DNA of 64,000 bases from Devosia sp. (GCF_024707125.1 NZ_JANQAH010000003.1:248001-312000), one strand, 5' to 3'; shown: positions 52,475-61,240, counted from the stretch's first letter. Notes: a model not told the origin generated them from the letters alone. A program made the numbers and translations.

Positions 52475-53650
52475 ATGAAACGCCTTATCACGCTTTCCGT
52501 ATTGGCAGGCACGACTTGCCTCGGTCTGGCCGCCATGACGAGTAACGCTGCGGCCTCGGGGCCGACCTGCGATGGCGGGGTCATCCAGCTTGGCGGTGTG
52601 TCTTCGGTCACCGGTCCGGTCGTTTTTGCCGAGGTTCCAGACGCAGCCAAGGCTACGTTCGACCAGATCAACGCCAATGGCGGCATCAACGGCTGCAAGA
52701 TCGAGTATACGATTGCCGACGACAAGGCTGACCCGCAGGTTGCCGCTCAGGCCGCCCGCGACCTGATCGACAACAAGGGCGTTGTCGCCATGGTCGGCGC
52801 AGGTTCGCTGCTCGAATGCGCCGTGAATGCCGGCACCTATGCCGACAACAATGTGATGGCCGTGCAGGGCCTCGGCGTCGATGCCGCCTGCTTTGCCAGC
52901 CCCTCTGTGTCCCCGGTCAATGTCGGCCCCTTCACGCTGACGACAGCCATGCTGCAGTTCGCCGACACGCAGCTCAAGGACGAAAAGCTCTGCGCCTTCT
53001 TCTACATCGCCGGTGGCACGGCCGAGGCCTATACCAATGCCATCAAGCGTTGGGAGCAGATTTCGGGCAAGACCATTCACGTGCTCGACCTCACCCTGCC
53101 CGTGCAGGGCGACCTGACCGCCTATGCGTTGAAGGCGCGTGACGCCGGTTGCGACGCGGTGCTGACCAACCAGGTCGAGCCGCAGATCGTGCAGTGGATC
53201 AACACCGTGGACGCCCAGAAGCTCGAAGGCATCGACTGGCTGTTCCTCGCCCCGGGCTATTCGGAAGGCGTGGCATCGGCCCCGGCCACCAGCCAGCAGC
53301 CAATCTACGTCGGCACCGAATGGGAGCCCTATACCGAGGCTTCCGACGCCAACAAGGACTGGGCGGCCGCCATGGACGCTGCCGGCATGAAGAAGACAGC
53401 CTTCACCCAGGGCGGCTATCTCGCTGCCACGATCATGGCTGACGTGATCAAGTCGATCGATGGCCCTGTGACCCGTGAATCGGTTACAGCCAAGCTCAAG
53501 GAGGGCATCGAGATGCCCTACTCGATCATCGGCTCGGCCTATAAGTTCGGTGATGCGCCGTCGCACGCTTCCATGCAGGCGACCAAGGTCATGCAGCTCA
53601 AGTCCGGTGCCTGGACGCTGAATACGCCCGAATGGGTCATCCTGCCGTAA
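52475..53650 (+). CDS. branched-chain amino acid-type ABC transporter substrate-binding protein
   Basis: This is a 391-residue periplasmic binding protein of the LivK/Peripla_BP_6 class. The signal peptide runs to about residue 26 (LAAMTSNAAA). The mature part starts with IQLGGVSSVTGPVVFAE and contains ANGGINGCKIEYTIADDKADP and AARDLIDNKGVVAMVGAG. The family binds amino acids, amides, aromatic acids and short peptides, so the Liv name does not fix the ligand. Cysteines (GPTCDG, NGCK, LLECA, DAACF, LCAFF) are frequent, possibly forming disulphides. Confidence 0.88.
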   Translation: MKRLITLSVLAGTTCLGLAAMTSNAAASGPTCDGGVIQLGGVSSVTGPVVFAEVPDAAKATFDQINANGGINGCKIEYTIADDKADPQVAAQAARDLIDNKGVVAMVGAGSLLECAVNAGTYADNNVMAVQGLGVDAACFASPSVSPVNVGPFTLTTAMLQFADTQLKDEKLCAFFYIAGGTAEAYTNAIKRWEQISGKTIHVLDLTLPVQGDLTAYALKARDAGCDAVLTNQVEPQIVQWINTVDAQKLEGIDWLFLAPGYSEGVASAPATSQQPIYVGTEWEPYTEASDANKDWAAAMDAAGMKKTAFTQGGYLAATIMADVIKSIDGPVTRESVTAKLKEGIEMPYSIIGSAYKFGDAPSHASMQATKVMQLKSGAWTLNTPEWVILP

Positions 53651-53673
53651 GGGCTGATCGCCTCTGCTGACCG

Positions 53674-53710
53674 AGGTGGCCCCGCGCGCTCAATGCAGTC
53701 GGGGCCACCT
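53674..53710 (+). other. stem-loop after Liv-type binding-protein gene
   Basis: AGGTGGCCCCG (53674-53684) and CGGGGCCACCT (53700-53710) form a perfect 11-bp stem with a 15-nt loop between the binding protein and the first permease. There is no T-run. It is the strongest of the post-binding-protein hairpins of the window. Confidence 0.65.
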
Positions 53711-53736
53711 GAATCACCTAGCCATCTGGAGACCCG

Positions 53737-54606
53737 ATGAACTCGCTCCTGACTCCCGCCGTGGCCGGCCTGTCGGCTGGCGGCGCTTATGCCATCCTCG
53801 GCGTCTGCGCCATCTTCACCTACCGGCTCGTTGCCGTGGTGAACTTCACCGGCGCTGCAATTGGTGCTGCCGGCACCTTCGTCATGGTCGCCCTGACCGA
53901 ACACGGCATGCCGCTCTTTCCTGCCGTCATCATCGGCATTCTGGCCGGCGCGCTTGTCGGCGTGATGATCGGAGGCGTGATGACCAAGTGGTTTTCCGGC
54001 GCCTCCGCCACCACCAAGGCGGCCGTGACCGCGGCGCTGTTGGTCGGCATTATTGCGCTCGGCCTGCGCCTCACCGGCGGACAGCGTCCGCATCTCTTCC
54101 CCGATCTCGTTTCCGGCTCGGCCTTCCGCTTCGCCGGCGTCGAGGTGACCTGGGGCTCGCTGCTGACGGTGACGCTGGCCGTGGGCCTGACCATTGCCTC
54201 GGACCTGTTTTTGGCGCGGACCCGGACGGGCCTCCAGATGCGGGCGCTCTCCGAACGCCCCATGGCCGCCGAGCTGATCGGCATTCGCGTGCGCGTCCTT
54301 GCGCTCGCCGTCTGGGGCATCATGGGGGCGGTCACCGCCTTTGCCATGATGATCATCGCCCCGCTGCGTTCGCCCGATTTCATGTCGCTGAGCCTGCTGG
54401 TCGTGCCGGCGCTGGCCGCCGCGCTGATCGGCGCCTTCCGCTCGTTCCGCGCCGCGCTTCTGGGTGGCGTGCTGATCGGCATTGTCGAAGGCATGGTTTC
54501 GGCACTCGAATTCGGGGCGCGCTTCCGCGGCGTGGTGCCCTTCCTCGTCATCCTGATCGTTCTTTTGTGGTCGCAACGTGGAGCCCGCTGGGATGCCGCA
54601 CGCTAG
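53737..54606 (+). CDS. branched-chain amino acid-type ABC transporter permease (LivH-like)
   Basis: This 289-residue permease has LSAGGAYAILGVCAIFTYRLVAVVNFTGAAIGAAGTF, the LivH opening, and LQMRALSERPMAAELIGI as the coupling region. The protein is mostly transmembrane. Its stop overlaps the next gene by 14 bases. Confidence 0.9.
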   Translation: MNSLLTPAVAGLSAGGAYAILGVCAIFTYRLVAVVNFTGAAIGAAGTFVMVALTEHGMPLFPAVIIGILAGALVGVMIGGVMTKWFSGASATTKAAVTAALLVGIIALGLRLTGGQRPHLFPDLVSGSAFRFAGVEVTWGSLLTVTLAVGLTIASDLFLARTRTGLQMRALSERPMAAELIGIRVRVLALAVWGIMGAVTAFAMMIIAPLRSPDFMSLSLLVVPALAAALIGAFRSFRAALLGGVLIGIVEGMVSALEFGARFRGVVPFLVILIVLLWSQRGARWDAAR

Positions 54607-56308
54607 CACTCGGGCGGCCCTTTCGACCGCTATCTCGATAGCCGTTGTCGCCGCACTGATCTATTTCCTCCTGCCCAAATACTGGGTCTATATCATCACG
54701 CCGGTCTTCATCGTCGGCGTTACGCTGCAAAGCCTCGGACTCGTGACCGGCCGCACCGGCATGATCTCGCTGGCGCAGATGTCCTTTGCCGGCGTCGGCG
54801 CCTGGGTCACCGGCTATCTCAACGTCGCCCAGTTTCCCGGCGGTCTCATCGTCTGGATGATTATCGGGGGTCTCGCCGCCGTTCCAGTCGGCATTGCCAT
54901 CGGCCTGCCAGCGCTACGCCTGCGCGGCATCAACCTCGCTATCGTCACGCTGGGCTTTGCCGCAGCCTTTGACTCGGTGCTGGGGACCATCACCTATCCG
55001 GGCCAGACCGCTTTCATCAAAGTGGCGCAGCCGGCCTGGTTCAAGGGCGACTATGGCTATTTCACCCTCGTGGTGCTGGTCTATATCACCATCGCCGTGG
55101 CGCTCGAATATATCAGCCGCTCGCGCCTCGGCGCCTCCTGGCTGGCCGTGCGCCATTCGGAACGCGCCGCCGCCGCGCTCGGGGTTTCGGTGCCCAAGGC
55201 CAAGCTCTCTGCCTTTGCGCTTTCCGCCTTCATTGCCGGTGTTTCAGGGGGCCTTCTCGCCGGTTATCTTGGCACGCTGGTCGCCGACAATTTCAACATG
55301 ATGCAGTCCCTGGCGCTCTTTGCCGTGGCAACCATGGCCGGTGCGCATCTGACCCAGGGCGCCATTATCGGCGGCGTGCTGATCACGCTCTTCCCCGAAC
55401 TGCTGCGCCGGCTCAACCTGCCGCAGGACGTGGGCAGCGTATTCTTTGCCCTTGGCGCGGTGCAGGCACTGTCCACCGGGGAAACCATCGGAGAAACCTG
55501 GGCCCGGCTCTTCCGCAAGGTGGTGCCGCGGCGCAAGGGGGCTGACCTGACTGGCGCGGCCAAGGGGCTTGCTCCGGCAACCAAGCACGCCACGGGCATT
55601 GCCCTTGAGGTGAAGGACGTTACGGTCCGCTATGGCAATGTGGTGGCGCTTGATGACGTCAATCTCACTGTGCCGGCCGGCAAGGTCGTTGGCCTAATCG
55701 GACCCAATGGGGCGGGCAAATCGACCATGGTCGATGCGATCACCGGCTTCTTCCCCTCCTATAAGGGCTCGGTGCTGCTGAACGGCACCGCGCTAGAGGG
55801 CAAGTCAGCGACAGCACGGGCCCTCTTGGGCATTCGTCGCACGTGGCAGACGACGCGGATCGCGGCGGAACTGACGGTGGGCGAATATATCCGGCTCGCG
55901 GCCGGTCCCATCAGCCATACCGAGTTGACGGCCGTGCTCGACTGGATCGGTTGCCCCGGACCCGACACGCCGATTGCCTCGGTCGATGCCGGTACGCGCC
56001 GGCTGCTCGATGTCGCCGGTGTGGTGGCGGCGCGTCCGCCGGTGATCCTGCTCGACGAGCCCGCTGCCGGCCAATCCTATGCCGAAGCGATCCGGCTCGG
56101 CGCGCGCATCGCCGAAATCCCGGAAAAATTCGGCTCGGCCGTGCTGCTGATCGAACATGACATGGATCTGGTGCGCCGCGCCTGCTCGAGCATAGCCGTG
56201 TTCGATTTCGGCCGCGTCATCGCCTCGGGACCGCCGCAACTGGTGCTGGCCCTGCCTGTCGTCCAAAAAGCCTATATGGGCATCGAGCCGGAAGGAGCGG
56301 TGGCATGA
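54593..56308 (+). CDS. fused LivM permease-LivG ATPase
   Basis: This single 571-residue polypeptide joins two normally separate subunits. Residues 1 to about 310 are a LivM-type permease (LGLVTGRTGMISLAQMSFAGVGAW, LRLRGINLAIVTLGFAAAF, VRHSERAAAALGV). Residues from about 335 are a LivG-type ATPase with GLIGPNGAGKSTMVDAITG, TWQTTRIAAELTVGEY, LLDEPAAGQSYAEA and LLIEHDMDLVRRA. The ABC signature, LxYGQ in LivG, is here VDAGTRR, so it is degenerate. The LivF partner retains a normal signature. ATG at 54593 is chosen; a GTG at 54578 is possible. Confidence 0.85.
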   Translation: MPHASTRAALSTAISIAVVAALIYFLLPKYWVYIITPVFIVGVTLQSLGLVTGRTGMISLAQMSFAGVGAWVTGYLNVAQFPGGLIVWMIIGGLAAVPVGIAIGLPALRLRGINLAIVTLGFAAAFDSVLGTITYPGQTAFIKVAQPAWFKGDYGYFTLVVLVYITIAVALEYISRSRLGASWLAVRHSERAAAALGVSVPKAKLSAFALSAFIAGVSGGLLAGYLGTLVADNFNMMQSLALFAVATMAGAHLTQGAIIGGVLITLFPELLRRLNLPQDVGSVFFALGAVQALSTGETIGETWARLFRKVVPRRKGADLTGAAKGLAPATKHATGIALEVKDVTVRYGNVVALDDVNLTVPAGKVVGLIGPNGAGKSTMVDAITGFFPSYKGSVLLNGTALEGKSATARALLGIRRTWQTTRIAAELTVGEYIRLAAGPISHTELTAVLDWIGCPGPDTPIASVDAGTRRLLDVAGVVAARPPVILLDEPAAGQSYAEAIRLGARIAEIPEKFGSAVLLIEHDMDLVRRACSSIAVFDFGRVIASGPPQLVLALPVVQKAYMGIEPEGAVA

Positions 56309-57033
56309 GCGCGCTCGCTATCGAAAACCTCGTCGTCAATCGCACCGGCATTCCGGTGGTGCGGGGCGTCAATCTCATCGCCAAGGCCGGCGAGATCAGT
56401 GTGTTGCTCGGCTCGAATGGCGCCGGAAAGACCACGCTGCTCGAGGGGATTTCGGGGGTCATTCCGGCCAGCGGGCGCATTGCGCTCGATGGCGCCGATC
56501 TCACCCGCAGCCTTGCCGGCCACCGCGCCCGCGCCGGGCTCAGCCATGTCGAACAGGGGCGCACGGTGTTCGGCGAAATGACCACCGAGGAAAACCTGCG
56601 CGTGGCGCTGCATCCCAGCGCCAGCCTCGACCAGGCCTATGCGCTCTTTCCTGAACTGGTGCAGCGGCGCACGGTGCTGGCCGGCATGCTTTCGGGCGGC
56701 GAGCAGCAGATGCTGGTCATTGCCCGCTCGCTTGTAGGCCTGCCCAAAGTGGTGCTGATCGATGAAATGTCGGCAGGGCTCGCTCCGGTCGTTGTCGGAC
56801 GGTTGATGAGTGCGGTGCGCAAACTGGCCGATAGCGGCGTGGCCGTGGTGCTGGTGGAGCAGTTTGCCGCGCTAGCCCTCGCCATCGGCAATCGCGCCTA
56901 TGTGCTTCGGCGCGGGCAGATGGTGTTTGAAGGTGGCTGCGCGGAACTGGCCAAGGACCCGGCCCGGTTGCACCACCTCTATCTCGGCGATGCCGGGGAG
57001 ACGGGCGCCGAGGAAACAAGGCAGCACGCCTAA
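56305..57033 (+). CDS. branched-chain amino acid-type ABC transporter ATPase (LivF-like)
   Basis: This 242-residue ATPase has LLGSNGAGKTTLLEGISG, SHVEQGRTVFGEMTTEENL, the canonical signature LSGGEQQMLVIARSL, LIDEMSAGLAP and VLVEQFAALA. It starts in an ATGA overlap with the fusion gene and completes the importer. A strong bidirectional terminator follows. Confidence 0.92.
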   Translation: MSALAIENLVVNRTGIPVVRGVNLIAKAGEISVLLGSNGAGKTTLLEGISGVIPASGRIALDGADLTRSLAGHRARAGLSHVEQGRTVFGEMTTEENLRVALHPSASLDQAYALFPELVQRRTVLAGMLSGGEQQMLVIARSLVGLPKVVLIDEMSAGLAPVVVGRLMSAVRKLADSGVAVVLVEQFAALALAIGNRAYVLRRGQMVFEGGCAELAKDPARLHHLYLGDAGETGAEETRQHA

Positions 57034-57074
57034 AAGCCCAAAAAACAAAACCCTGTGGACGCCGGGGACAAAAG

Positions 57075-57101
57075 AAACGGGAGGGGTTGGCCCTCCCGTT
57101 T
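57075..57101. terminator. bidirectional Rho-independent terminator
   Basis: AAACGGGAGGG (57075-57085) and CCCTCCCGTTT (57091-57101) form a perfect 11-bp stem with a GTTGG loop. A T-run continues on the plus strand, and the A-rich flank (57071-57077) supplies one on the minus strand. It separates the convergent LivF and aminotransferase genes, only 4 nt from the latter's stop. Confidence 0.85.
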
Positions 57102-57105
57102 TGCT

Positions 57106-58455
57106 TCAGAGGCTTGCGAGAGCCGTATTGAGGGCGGCGATGATGGTGCCGACTTCGTCCGATGTCAGGATTAGCGGCGGGGAGAGGATGATATTGGAAC
57201 CCGAAATGCGGATCATCACGCCCTCTTCATAGGCCGCCTCGGCAATCCGGGTCATGACCTTCTTGTCGGCCGATTTCTTGCTCGCGCGGTCGGAGACGAG
57301 TTCGATAGCGGCCATCAGGCCCTGCGAACGCACGTCGCCAATCGCCTCGTGGCGGGCGAGCAAGTCCTGCAGCCCTGCCGCAAGTTCGACGCCACGACGC
57401 TGGGCATTGTCGGCAAGGCCGAGGCGCTGCGTCTCGGCGAGGGCCGCAAGGCCGGCAGCGCAGCCTACGGGGTGGCCGGAATAGGTATAGCCATGACCGA
57501 TGGCGCCAAAGCTGGTTTTGTCGGTCTCGAAGGCGTCGGCCATTTTCTGGCCGATCAGCGTGGCGCCGAGCGGGAAATAGCCCGAGGTAATGGCCTTAGC
57601 GATGCACATCATATCCGGCTTTACGCCCCAGAGGCGCGAGCCCGACCAGGCGCCGGTGCGCCCGAAGCCGGTCACCACTTCATCGGCGATGAGCAGGATG
57701 TCGTGCTTGTCGCAAATGGCGCGGACCGCCGGCATAAAAGTTTCGTGCGGGACAATGACGCCCCCTGCCCCCAGAACCGGCTCCATGATGAAGGCGGCAA
57801 TGGTATCGGCGCCCTGGAAGGCGATTTCGTCTTCGATGGCGGCGATGACGAGCTGGGTCAGCTTGGCCGGATCGGTTTCGTTGAAGGGATTGCGATAGGT
57901 CCAGGGAGCCGGCGCGTGGAAGAAGCCCGGCATCAGGGGCTCGTAGTTGCGGCGGAAATTGGCATTGCCATTGGCCGAGGCGCCGCCGAAATGGGTGCCG
58001 TGATAGCCCTTTTTCAGCGCCAGGAATTTGGTGCGGTCGGCCTGGCCACGGATCTTCCAATATTGCCGGGCAAGACGCAGCGCGGTTTCAACCGAATCCG
58101 ACCCCCCCGAGGTGAAGAACGCGCGCACCATGCCTTCGGGAGCGAAGAACTGGCTCAGTTCATAGGCCAGTTCGATGGAGGGCGCGGTGGAGGTGCCGCG
58201 AAAACCCGAATAGTAGGGCAAGGCGTCGAGCTGACTGGCAATCGCTGCTTTGATTGGGGCCGAGCTATAGCCGAGATTGACGTTCCAGAGCCCGCCAACC
58301 GCATCGAGCAGTTCCCGCCCGTGAATATCGGTGACGCGCGTACCCGTGCCACCGGTGATGATCTTGGGCGGGTTGGCATGCATATCGGCCGGATGGGCCA
58401 TGGGATGCCAGATCGCGCGTGCGTTCTGCTCGATCAGGAAATTGTCGTCGCGCAT
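57106..58455 (-). CDS. class III (omega) aminotransferase
   Basis: This 449-residue PLP enzyme has WHPMAHPADM near the start, FFTSGGSDSVETALRLARQYW (cofactor phosphate region), GYHGTHFGG, the Asp of LLIADEVVTGFGRTG and the PLP lysine in CIAKAITSGYFPLGA. The family transfers amino groups from omega-amino compounds, diamines or aromatic amines to pyruvate or similar, giving an aldehyde or ketone. It is the last gene of the leftward IclR operon, 10 nt after the HAD gene. An aldehyde dehydrogenase is controlled from the same divergent region, a typical pairing for amine catabolism. Confidence 0.88.
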   Translation of the reverse strand: MRDDNFLIEQNARAIWHPMAHPADMHANPPKIITGGTGTRVTDIHGRELLDAVGGLWNVNLGYSSAPIKAAIASQLDALPYYSGFRGTSTAPSIELAYELSQFFAPEGMVRAFFTSGGSDSVETALRLARQYWKIRGQADRTKFLALKKGYHGTHFGGASANGNANFRRNYEPLMPGFFHAPAPWTYRNPFNETDPAKLTQLVIAAIEDEIAFQGADTIAAFIMEPVLGAGGVIVPHETFMPAVRAICDKHDILLIADEVVTGFGRTGAWSGSRLWGVKPDMMCIAKAITSGYFPLGATLIGQKMADAFETDKTSFGAIGHGYTYSGHPVGCAAGLAALAETQRLGLADNAQRRGVELAAGLQDLLARHEAIGDVRSQGLMAAIELVSDRASKKSADKKVMTRIAEAAYEEGVMIRISGSNIILSPPLILTSDEVGTIIAALNTALASL

Positions 58456-58465
58456 GAAAATGCCC

Positions 58466-59131
58466 TCATTTGATTGCGAGGCCGAAATAGGCCAGCGCCT
58501 CGCCATAGGATTGGGATGGATTGGTGACGTCGAAATGCACGGTCTTCATGCCGACGCGGCGCGCGCCATCGACATTGCGCATCTGATCGTCGACGAAAAC
58601 GCAGGCTTCGGCCGGCAGGCCGAGCGCGTCGGTGACAAAGCCATAGGCGCGCGGATCGGGTTTGAGGATGCCGGTATAGGTGGCATCAACCACCAGCTCG
58701 AAATGTTTGAGGAGCGGCAACTTGCTACGGAAATCGGCGCCGTAGAACAGGTCCAGCTCATTGGAGAGAATGGCGAGGCGATAGCCGGCCGCGTGTACCG
58801 CCTTGATGGCGCGGCGGGCTTCGGGGCGGATCACCGCATCGGGATCGGCACCACGGGCGCGGATAACGAAGGTCTGCATGTCCTTCCAATCCTCGCCGAC
58901 CAGCTGGCCGACCTCATGGGTGCGGCGGTGCCAATAGTCGCGCTCGGAAATCTCGTCGCGCTGCATGCTCTGCCAGAGCGGATCGGAACTGGTATCGAAC
59001 GGCCCGCGCCAGGCGAGCGTGCCAGGAGAAAGACCGAGGCTCGTTTCGGTCAGATCATGGGTTTCAAACAGCGTCTTGGAAATGACGCCGCCGAAATCGA
59101 GAACAAGAGCCTTGGTGCCGAACGCGCTCAT
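58466..59131 (-). CDS. HAD superfamily hydrolase
   Basis: This is a 221-residue HAD protein. Motif I is VLDFGGVI, with the nucleophilic Asp but Gly in place of the second Asp, as in YihX-type phosphatases. Motif II is in LAILSNELD, motif III K in GILKPDPRAY and motif IV VFVDDQMRN. A helical cap lies between. It overlaps the Tm-1-like gene by 4 bases. It probably removes phosphate from a small metabolite, unless it is a dehalogenase; the substrate is unknown. Confidence 0.82.
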   Translation of the reverse strand: MSAFGTKALVLDFGGVISKTLFETHDLTETSLGLSPGTLAWRGPFDTSSDPLWQSMQRDEISERDYWHRRTHEVGQLVGEDWKDMQTFVIRARGADPDAVIRPEARRAIKAVHAAGYRLAILSNELDLFYGADFRSKLPLLKHFELVVDATYTGILKPDPRAYGFVTDALGLPAEACVFVDDQMRNVDGARRVGMKTVHFDVTNPSQSYGEALAYFGLAIK

Positions 59132-60384
59132 GCTGCGACCTCATTGGGCTGGCCGGCGGGGACGATCCCTTCGGCAATCCAGCGGTCGAGAATTTCGAGC
59201 GCCTTTTCGACAAAGAGCGGGCTGTTGATATGGGCGTCGATGACGTGGAGGCTGGCCGGTCCCACGATGGATGCTTTCATTTCATCGACAAAGGCGGCGA
59301 GCGCCTCTGGATCGTGGAAAGGCTCGCCTTCCTGATCCCATTGTTCAATGCCGGCCGAGGGCAGGATGACCGCCACGGGAGCCTTGGCCATGGACAGTTT
59401 CGCCCCGATCTTGCGGGCGACGGCGCGCCGCACCTCGGCATCGGCGGTGACCATGCCGATGAGGCGATTGTGGGCATAATAGGTGCGATCCCTAAGATGG
59501 GCCGGAGGCGGCTGCCAGGCGGGCATGTCGATCATGTCGATGGCGCCGGGGGCGACGATCTGCGGAATGCCGGCGAGCCCGGCATTTTCGAGCCGATCAG
59601 GCCCGGAATTGACCACCGAGCCATTGTGAAAATTGGCCAGTTCCTGAAGGGAAAAATCCATGACGGCGGCAAAGCCGTTCTGGGCGGCGATGGCTTCGAG
59701 CGCCCGCCCGCCCATGCCCGTGGTGTGAAAGACCACCAGCTCATAGCCGCGCTTTTCGAGCGCTGGCTTGAGATCGACCATGTAGTTGAGGCAGGCTTTT
59801 CCCAGCGAACTCATGCCGATGACGGGCCGCGTGCGCACGGGCGCGACGACGGCGCGGGCTGCGCCCACCACGGCACCAGCGGCCTGCGAGAGCACGGCCT
59901 TGCACACGCTGTTGAGCCCATAAAGCCCGCCTGCCCAGAGGATCATCATCAGGTCGGTCGCAATGCGGTCGGGCGGTAGCAGGTGGGAATAGGCAATAGT
60001 CGAAACCACGAATTTGGGCACACCCAGCGGCAGAGCCAGAGCGACGTCGAGCGCCAGATCAGTGCCCATGGTGCCGCCAAGGGCAATAAAGCCGTCGATG
60101 CGGCCTTCGGCATGCAGGTTTTTTGTGAGCTTGGCCGCCCCTTCGGCCATCAGCGTCATGGCTGAAAGTTCATCGCCTCCGGCTGTTGCGGCGGCAATGG
60201 AGGTGTCGGCGGCGGCAAGCACGGCGTGCTTGTCGAAATCAGGGCGATAGGGCGGATCGCCCAAAATGCTCACATCCATGGCGATGGGCTCGCCACCGGC
60301 TTCTTTTATGCAATCGGCGATAAAGCGCAGTTCTTCGGCCTTGGTATCACCCGTACCGATGACGAGAATTCTGGGACGGCTCAT
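59128..60384 (-). CDS. Tm-1-like ATP-binding domain protein (UPF0261)
   Basis: This 418-residue protein belongs to the UPF0261/Tm-1-like family, named after the tomato virus-resistance protein Tm-1. It starts RILVIGTGDTKAEELRFI and contains GFIALGGTMGTDLALDVALALPLG, VSTIAYSHL, VIGMSSLGKACLNYM, FHTTGMGGRALE and NSGPDRLENAGLAGIPQIVAPGAIDMIDMP. No enzymatic activity is firmly assigned to bacterial members. Many are encoded beside a phosphoenolpyruvate-hydrolase-like barrel protein, which is absent here. Overlaps of 4 bases with IclR and HAD genes show strict co-translation. Confidence 0.85.
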   Translation of the reverse strand: MSRPRILVIGTGDTKAEELRFIADCIKEAGGEPIAMDVSILGDPPYRPDFDKHAVLAAADTSIAAATAGGDELSAMTLMAEGAAKLTKNLHAEGRIDGFIALGGTMGTDLALDVALALPLGVPKFVVSTIAYSHLLPPDRIATDLMMILWAGGLYGLNSVCKAVLSQAAGAVVGAARAVVAPVRTRPVIGMSSLGKACLNYMVDLKPALEKRGYELVVFHTTGMGGRALEAIAAQNGFAAVMDFSLQELANFHNGSVVNSGPDRLENAGLAGIPQIVAPGAIDMIDMPAWQPPPAHLRDRTYYAHNRLIGMVTADAEVRRAVARKIGAKLSMAKAPVAVILPSAGIEQWDQEGEPFHDPEALAAFVDEMKASIVGPASLHVIDAHINSPLFVEKALEILDRWIAEGIVPAGQPNEVAA

Positions 60385-61151
60385 CGTGTCCTGTCTTTGG
60401 TGTTGGTGGCGCGGCCATTGAGGCGGGCCGAAATTTTGCCGGCGGCGAGCATGACGGCGCGGCCATGGCGTTCGGCCGTATCGCCGCTGGCGCGGACCGC
60501 CGGGGAGGCGACGGCCAGAGCGCCAATCGGCAGACCCTCGCCATCGAGAATGGCGGCGCCGACGCTGAACACGCCCTGCGCCCGGCCCTGATCGCTGATC
60601 GAATAGCCACGCTGGCGGATTTCGCCGAGATGCTGGCGCAGAATATCGGGCTCGGTCAGCGTAAAGGGCGTGTGCCGCTCCAGCGAGCGCGTCAAATAGG
60701 TCTCCACATAATCGGGCCGGGCCGCTGCGAGATAGGCAAGGCCCGAGGCCGTAGCATGGAGCGGAAAGCGGTCGCCGACCGACACCGAGACGCGGTTGGC
60801 CTGCGGCGATTCCTCAACATAGGTAGAGGTGAGATAATCGGTGTCGAATTCGGAAAGATGCGCGGTTTCGCCCGTTTCTTCGGCGAGGGCCACGACGAAG
60901 GACCGCGCGCTTTCAAGGAATGGAAAATGCGCCTCGCGGATTCGGGCAAAGCGCACCAGAGCCGGTCCCAGGCGATAGAGCCGTGTCGTCTCGTTCTGCT
61001 CGATCATGCCGTGGCTGGCGAGCGAGAGCAGCAGGCGGCGGGTGGTCGCCTTGTCAAAGCCGGTGAGGCGCGCCAGTTCGGTCAGCCCCAATTGCGGGCG
61101 ATGCACATCGAAGGCTTCCAGCAGGGTGACGGCTTTGCCAACTGTACTCAT
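60381..61151 (-). CDS. IclR family transcriptional regulator
   Basis: This 256-residue regulator has HTH LTELARLTGFDKATTRRLLLSLASHGMI and the GAF-like ligand domain with VGDRFPLHATASGLAYLA, RGYSISDQGRAQGVFSVGAAI and the closing GALAVASPAV. ATG at 61151 has GAAGGA upstream; earlier in-frame ATGs are less likely. It is first in the leftward operon and divergent from the aldehyde dehydrogenase gene, so it most likely acts on the shared 182-bp region and on the matching promoter at 49.65 kb. Confidence 0.88.
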   Translation of the reverse strand: MSTVGKAVTLLEAFDVHRPQLGLTELARLTGFDKATTRRLLLSLASHGMIEQNETTRLYRLGPALVRFARIREAHFPFLESARSFVVALAEETGETAHLSEFDTDYLTSTYVEESPQANRVSVSVGDRFPLHATASGLAYLAAARPDYVETYLTRSLERHTPFTLTEPDILRQHLGEIRQRGYSISDQGRAQGVFSVGAAILDGEGLPIGALAVASPAVRASGDTAERHGRAVMLAAGKISARLNGRATNTKDRTR

Positions 61152-61222
61152 TTGCGGTCCTTCAAAACGTGCCATGCAAGCCGCGAGACTGCACCCAAAA
61201 CCGGGAATTTGGCACGCTTGAT

Positions 61223-61240
61223 TATTTAACGTGTGAAATA
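61223..61240. promoter_or_regulatory. dyad 1 operator, aldehyde dehydrogenase promoter copy
   Basis: TATTTAAC-GT-GTGAAATA is identical to 49645-49662, including the flanks ATTA before and TATTGACA after. TTGACA at 61243-61248 is the apparent -35. It lies between the divergent IclR and aldehyde dehydrogenase genes. Confidence 0.65.

Noticed and set aside
57349..58473. Plus-strand open frame of 374 codons
   Set aside because: It is the antisense of the class III aminotransferase, whose motifs are unmistakable.
61211..61225. Sigma-54-like TGGCACG upstream of the aldehyde dehydrogenase
   Set aside because: The required TTGC element at the correct spacing is missing and no enhancer-binding activator is encoded nearby.
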